Origin: Dietzia massiliensis
Lineage (GTDB): Bacteria; Actinomycetota; Actinomycetes; Mycobacteriales; Mycobacteriaceae
Direction: 5' to 3'
Assembly (NCBI RefSeq): GCF_018390595.1
Contig: NZ_JAHBAV010000020.1
Coordinates: forward strand, 1-55,999
Length of the DNA: 55,999 nt
Below the pieces are notes generated by a model. That model was not told where the DNA came from and did no database searches. It was given only the letters and a program-made list of their open reading frames with translations. This document shows positions 53,679 to 55,999 of this stretch, in pieces. The first letter of the stretch is position 1. Every line of letters starts with the position of its first letter. Both the position numbers and the translations under genes were made by a program.

Positions 53679-54680
53679 ATGCCCCGCGACGTGTTCACCC
53701 CCGACGGCGCGCGCGCCGTGACGGCCGTCGCCCCCGCCAAGATCAACCTCCACCTGGGCGTCGGCGACGCGCGCCCCGACGGCTACCACGACCTGCTCAC
53801 CGTCTACCGGGCCGTGGACATGTGGGAGCGCGTCACCGTGTCGTTCGCCGGCGGCGCCGCCGGGTCTGGCGACGACGACGAGATCACCGTCACCGGGCTC
53901 GGGGCCCCGCAGGTGCCCACGGACCGGACCAATCTCGCCGCCCGGGCGGTCGATCTGCTCCGCGAGGAGGCGGGGTCGGACGCCCGGATCGCCATCCGGA
54001 TACACAAGGGCGTCCCCGTGGCCGGCGGGATGGCCGGCGGCAGCGCGGACGCCGCGGCCGCCCTGGTGGCCACGGACCGGCTGCTCGGTCTGGGACTCGG
54101 CCGGGCGGCGCTGGAGGAGCGGGCCGCGCGGCTGGGCAGTGACGTGCCCTTCTGTGTGCGCGGTGGCACCGCGCTGGGAACCGGGCGCGGCGAGAAGCTC
54201 GCGACGCTGCTGCACGCGCGCGCCGAGCAGCACGTCGTGGTGGCACTCGCCGACGGCGGACTGTCCACCCCGACGGTGTTCGCCGAGCTCGACCGGCTCC
54301 GCGCCGAGCGGTCAGTGCCGCGCGCTGGCGGCGTCGAACTGCTCGTCGAGGCCCTCGCCGGCGACGACCCCGCAGCCGTCGCCGCCCTGCTGGCCAATGA
54401 CCTGGAGCCCGCCGCACTCTTCTTGCGGCCCGCCCTGCGCAAGACGCTGCGCACCGGGCAGGAGGCCGGCGCCCTGCACGGCATGGTCTCCGGCTCCGGC
54501 CCCACCTGCCTGTTCTTCTGCTCCGACCGCGACCACGCGATCGCCGTGGCCGCGGAGATCAGCGAGTCCGGCGTCGCCCGCGAGGTGCGCGTCACCCGCG
54601 GCCCGGTCGGCGGCGCACACATCATCAGCGACGACCCGTCCGGCGTCACCGTCCCCGGCGTCGACCCCACAGGAAAGTAG
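53679..54680 (+). CDS. ispE: 4-diphosphocytidyl-2-C-methyl-D-erythritol kinase
   Basis: 333 residues from ATG 53679, 10 bp after the ksgA stop. GHMP kinase of the MEP isoprenoid pathway: VAPAKINLHLGVGDARPDGYHDLLTV (about 17–42) is diagnostic for IspE. The ATP loop is PVAGGMAGGSADAAAALVA (about 113–131), and the C-terminal GMVSGSGPTCLFFC is the third GHMP motif. The order ksgA–ispE–ABC-F is conserved in related genomes. Confidence 0.96.
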   Translation: MPRDVFTPDGARAVTAVAPAKINLHLGVGDARPDGYHDLLTVYRAVDMWERVTVSFAGGAAGSGDDDEITVTGLGAPQVPTDRTNLAARAVDLLREEAGSDARIAIRIHKGVPVAGGMAGGSADAAAALVATDRLLGLGLGRAALEERAARLGSDVPFCVRGGTALGTGRGEKLATLLHARAEQHVVVALADGGLSTPTVFAELDRLRAERSVPRAGGVELLVEALAGDDPAAVAALLANDLEPAALFLRPALRKTLRTGQEAGALHGMVSGSGPTCLFFCSDRDHAIAVAAEISESGVAREVRVTRGPVGGAHIISDDPSGVTVPGVDPTGK

Positions 54681-54682
54681 AG

Positions 54683-55999
54683 ATGGCCCCCACCAACCTC
54701 ATCAACCTCGAGCAGGGATCGATCTCCTTCGGCATCCGCCAGGTTCTCGACAACGTCTCCCTGGGCGTCAACGCCGGTGACCGCATCGGCGTCGTCGGCC
54801 TCAACGGCGGCGGCAAGACCACCCTCCTGGAGATCCTCACCGGCGTCGCCGAACCGGACTCCGGGCGCGTCTCCCGCGTCTCCGGCCTGCGGATGGCCGT
54901 GGTCACACAACGCACCGAACTCGCCGCCGACACCGTCGGGGAGGCCGTGGTCGGCGGGCTCGGGCTGGCCGTCCACGAGTGGGCGGGGGACGCCCGCGTC
55001 CGCGCGGTCCTCGACGGCATCGGCATCCACGACCTGGGGCTCGAGACCCCCGTCGCGGACCTGTCGGGCGGCGAGCGACGGCGGGTGTCGCTGGCCGCGG
55101 CGCTCGTGAATGACCTGGATCTGCTGGTCCTCGACGAGCCGACCAACCATCTCGACGTCGAGGGCGTCCAGTGGCTCGCGGACCACCTCGTCGGGCGATC
55201 GAGCGCGCTCGTCGTCGTCACCCACGACCGGTGGTTCCTCGACACGGTGGCCACCCGCACCTGGGAGGTTGTCGACGGCCGCGTCGAGCAGTACGAGGGC
55301 GGCTACAACGACTGGGTCTTCGCGCGCGCCGAGCGCGACCGGCAGGCCGCCGCCACCGAGTCGCGGCGGCAGAACCTCATGCGCAAGGAGCTCGCCTGGC
55401 TGCGCCGCGGCGCCCCCGCGCGCACCTCCAAGCCGCGCTACCGGATCGAGGCCGCCGAGGCCCTTATTAAGGACGTGCCGCCGCCGCGCGACTCCCTACA
55501 GCTGTCGAGCTTCGCGGCGCGGCGGCTGGGCAAGGTCGTGGTGGAGCTCGAGGACGCGCGCCTCGACGCCCCCGACGGCCGGACCCTCGTCGACGACCTC
55601 ACCTGGCGGCTCGCGCCCGGCGAACGCGTCGGCCTGGTCGGCGTCAACGGCTCCGGCAAGACCACCTTGCTGCGCGCCCTCGCGGGGGCGGCTCCGCTGG
55701 CGGCCGGCCGGCGCAAGGAGGGCAAGACCGTTCGCATCGGCTGGCTCAAGCAGGAGCTCGACGACCTGCCGCTCGACCAGCGCGTGCTGGAGGCGATCGA
55801 GGACGTCGCCACCCGCGTGGCGTTCGGCAAGGACGAGCTCACCGCGTCGCAGCTCGCCGAGCGGCTCGGCTTCTCGCCCGCCCGCCAGCGCACGCCAGTC
55901 GGCGACCTGTCCGGCGGCGAGCGGCGGCGGCTGCAGCTCACGCGCGTGCTCATGGACGAACCCAACGTGCTGTTGCTCGACGAGCCCACGAGACATCTC
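54683..55999 (+). CDS. ABC-F family ATPase (3' end outside window)
   Basis: The frame is open from ATG 54683, two bases after the ispE stop, to the window end: 439 codons. First ATPase cassette: GLNGGGKTTLLEIL (about 36–49), DLSGGERRRVSLAAAL and VLDEPTNHLDVEG. Second cassette: VGVNGSGKTTLLRALAG (about 317–333), DLSGGERRRLQLTRVL and LLLDEPT. A charged linker (about 215–270) lies between them. No membrane domain, so it is a soluble ABC-F protein acting on ribosomes, of the Uup-like group. The final residues read PTRHL instead of the expected PTNHL, probably because the last bases are adapter sequence. Confidence 0.88.
   Translation, partial: MAPTNLINLEQGSISFGIRQVLDNVSLGVNAGDRIGVVGLNGGGKTTLLEILTGVAEPDSGRVSRVSGLRMAVVTQRTELAADTVGEAVVGGLGLAVHEWAGDARVRAVLDGIGIHDLGLETPVADLSGGERRRVSLAAALVNDLDLLVLDEPTNHLDVEGVQWLADHLVGRSSALVVVTHDRWFLDTVATRTWEVVDGRVEQYEGGYNDWVFARAERDRQAAATESRRQNLMRKELAWLRRGAPARTSKPRYRIEAAEALIKDVPPPRDSLQLSSFAARRLGKVVVELEDARLDAPDGRTLVDDLTWRLAPGERVGLVGVNGSGKTTLLRALAGAAPLAAGRRKEGKTVRIGWLKQELDDLPLDQRVLEAIEDVATRVAFGKDELTASQLAERLGFSPARQRTPVGDLSGGERRRLQLTRVLMDEPNVLLLDEPTRHL

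Overview
The window is high-GC actinobacterial DNA. Its gene content points to the Mycobacteriales: an RpfB resuscitation factor, an MprAB–PepD stress module, a GalU–MoeA/Glp–RimJ–GlpR block, a Pmt protein mannosyltransferase and an accD1–accA1–fadE19–citE-type operon. My best guess, by inference only, is Dietzia or a close relative. From about 24.1 kb to the right end the order follows the M. tuberculosis block mprA–mprB–pepD–moaB2–mscL … fmdB–FTHF cyclo-ligase–galU–moeA–rimJ–glpR … pmt–rsmI–pabB … metG–tatD–rpfB–ksgA–ispE (recalled from memory), with local insertions.

Layout. 0–10 kb: a TetR gene cut by the left edge; a fused indolepyruvate ferredoxin oxidoreductase with a divergent Lrp/AsnC regulator; a GntR–ABC transporter operon; an amidase; and a convergent pair (a DUF2470-type protein and a duplicated DUF1540 cysteine-rich protein), each preceded by DtxR/IdeR-like iron boxes. 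10–21 kb: a repeat-filled gene-free stretch, then one long operon for leucine/branched-acyl-CoA (and probably itaconate) breakdown: accD, accA, fadE, maoC, citE, fadD, scoA, scoB, with a CPBP protease translationally coupled at its end. A perfect inverted repeat at the promoter suggests TetR control. 21–24 kb: an AEC transporter and a set of zinc-independent ribosomal protein paralogues (L28, L33, S14, S18 divergent from L31B, L32), bounded by strong hairpin terminators.

24–35 kb: mprAB, pepD, moaB and a small coupled ORF, with MprA-box-like tandem repeats before mprA and pepD; then mscL and a SAF-domain protein; an intact IS3-family element; an FmdB/Ruc-like zinc-ribbon protein; FTHF cyclo-ligase; galU; a moeA/glp gene; rimJ. 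35–42 kb: glpR, a tRNA-Ala(CGC), an alpha/beta hydrolase, a paired SMR exporter, an Old Yellow Enzyme-type reductase with a leaderless promoter, an SDR and a DoxX protein. 42–56 kb: MscS channel, Pmt, RsmI, PabB, a BCCT carrier, MetG, TatD, RpfB, KsgA (apparent CTG start), IspE and an ABC-F ATPase cut by the right edge. The last bases of that gene look like Illumina Nextera adapter.

The most unusual sequence feature is a short repeat module with a 13-bp core GCGAGRCGCCATG followed by a GGGAGCGG-type tail. It occurs about a dozen times in three gene-poor places (about 10.34–10.58, 29.89–29.93 and 31.48–31.65 kb), in both orientations, and copies flank the insertion sequence. A separate 31-bp tandem repeat plus a roughly 72-bp inverted repeat lies between tetR and the oxidoreductase gene.
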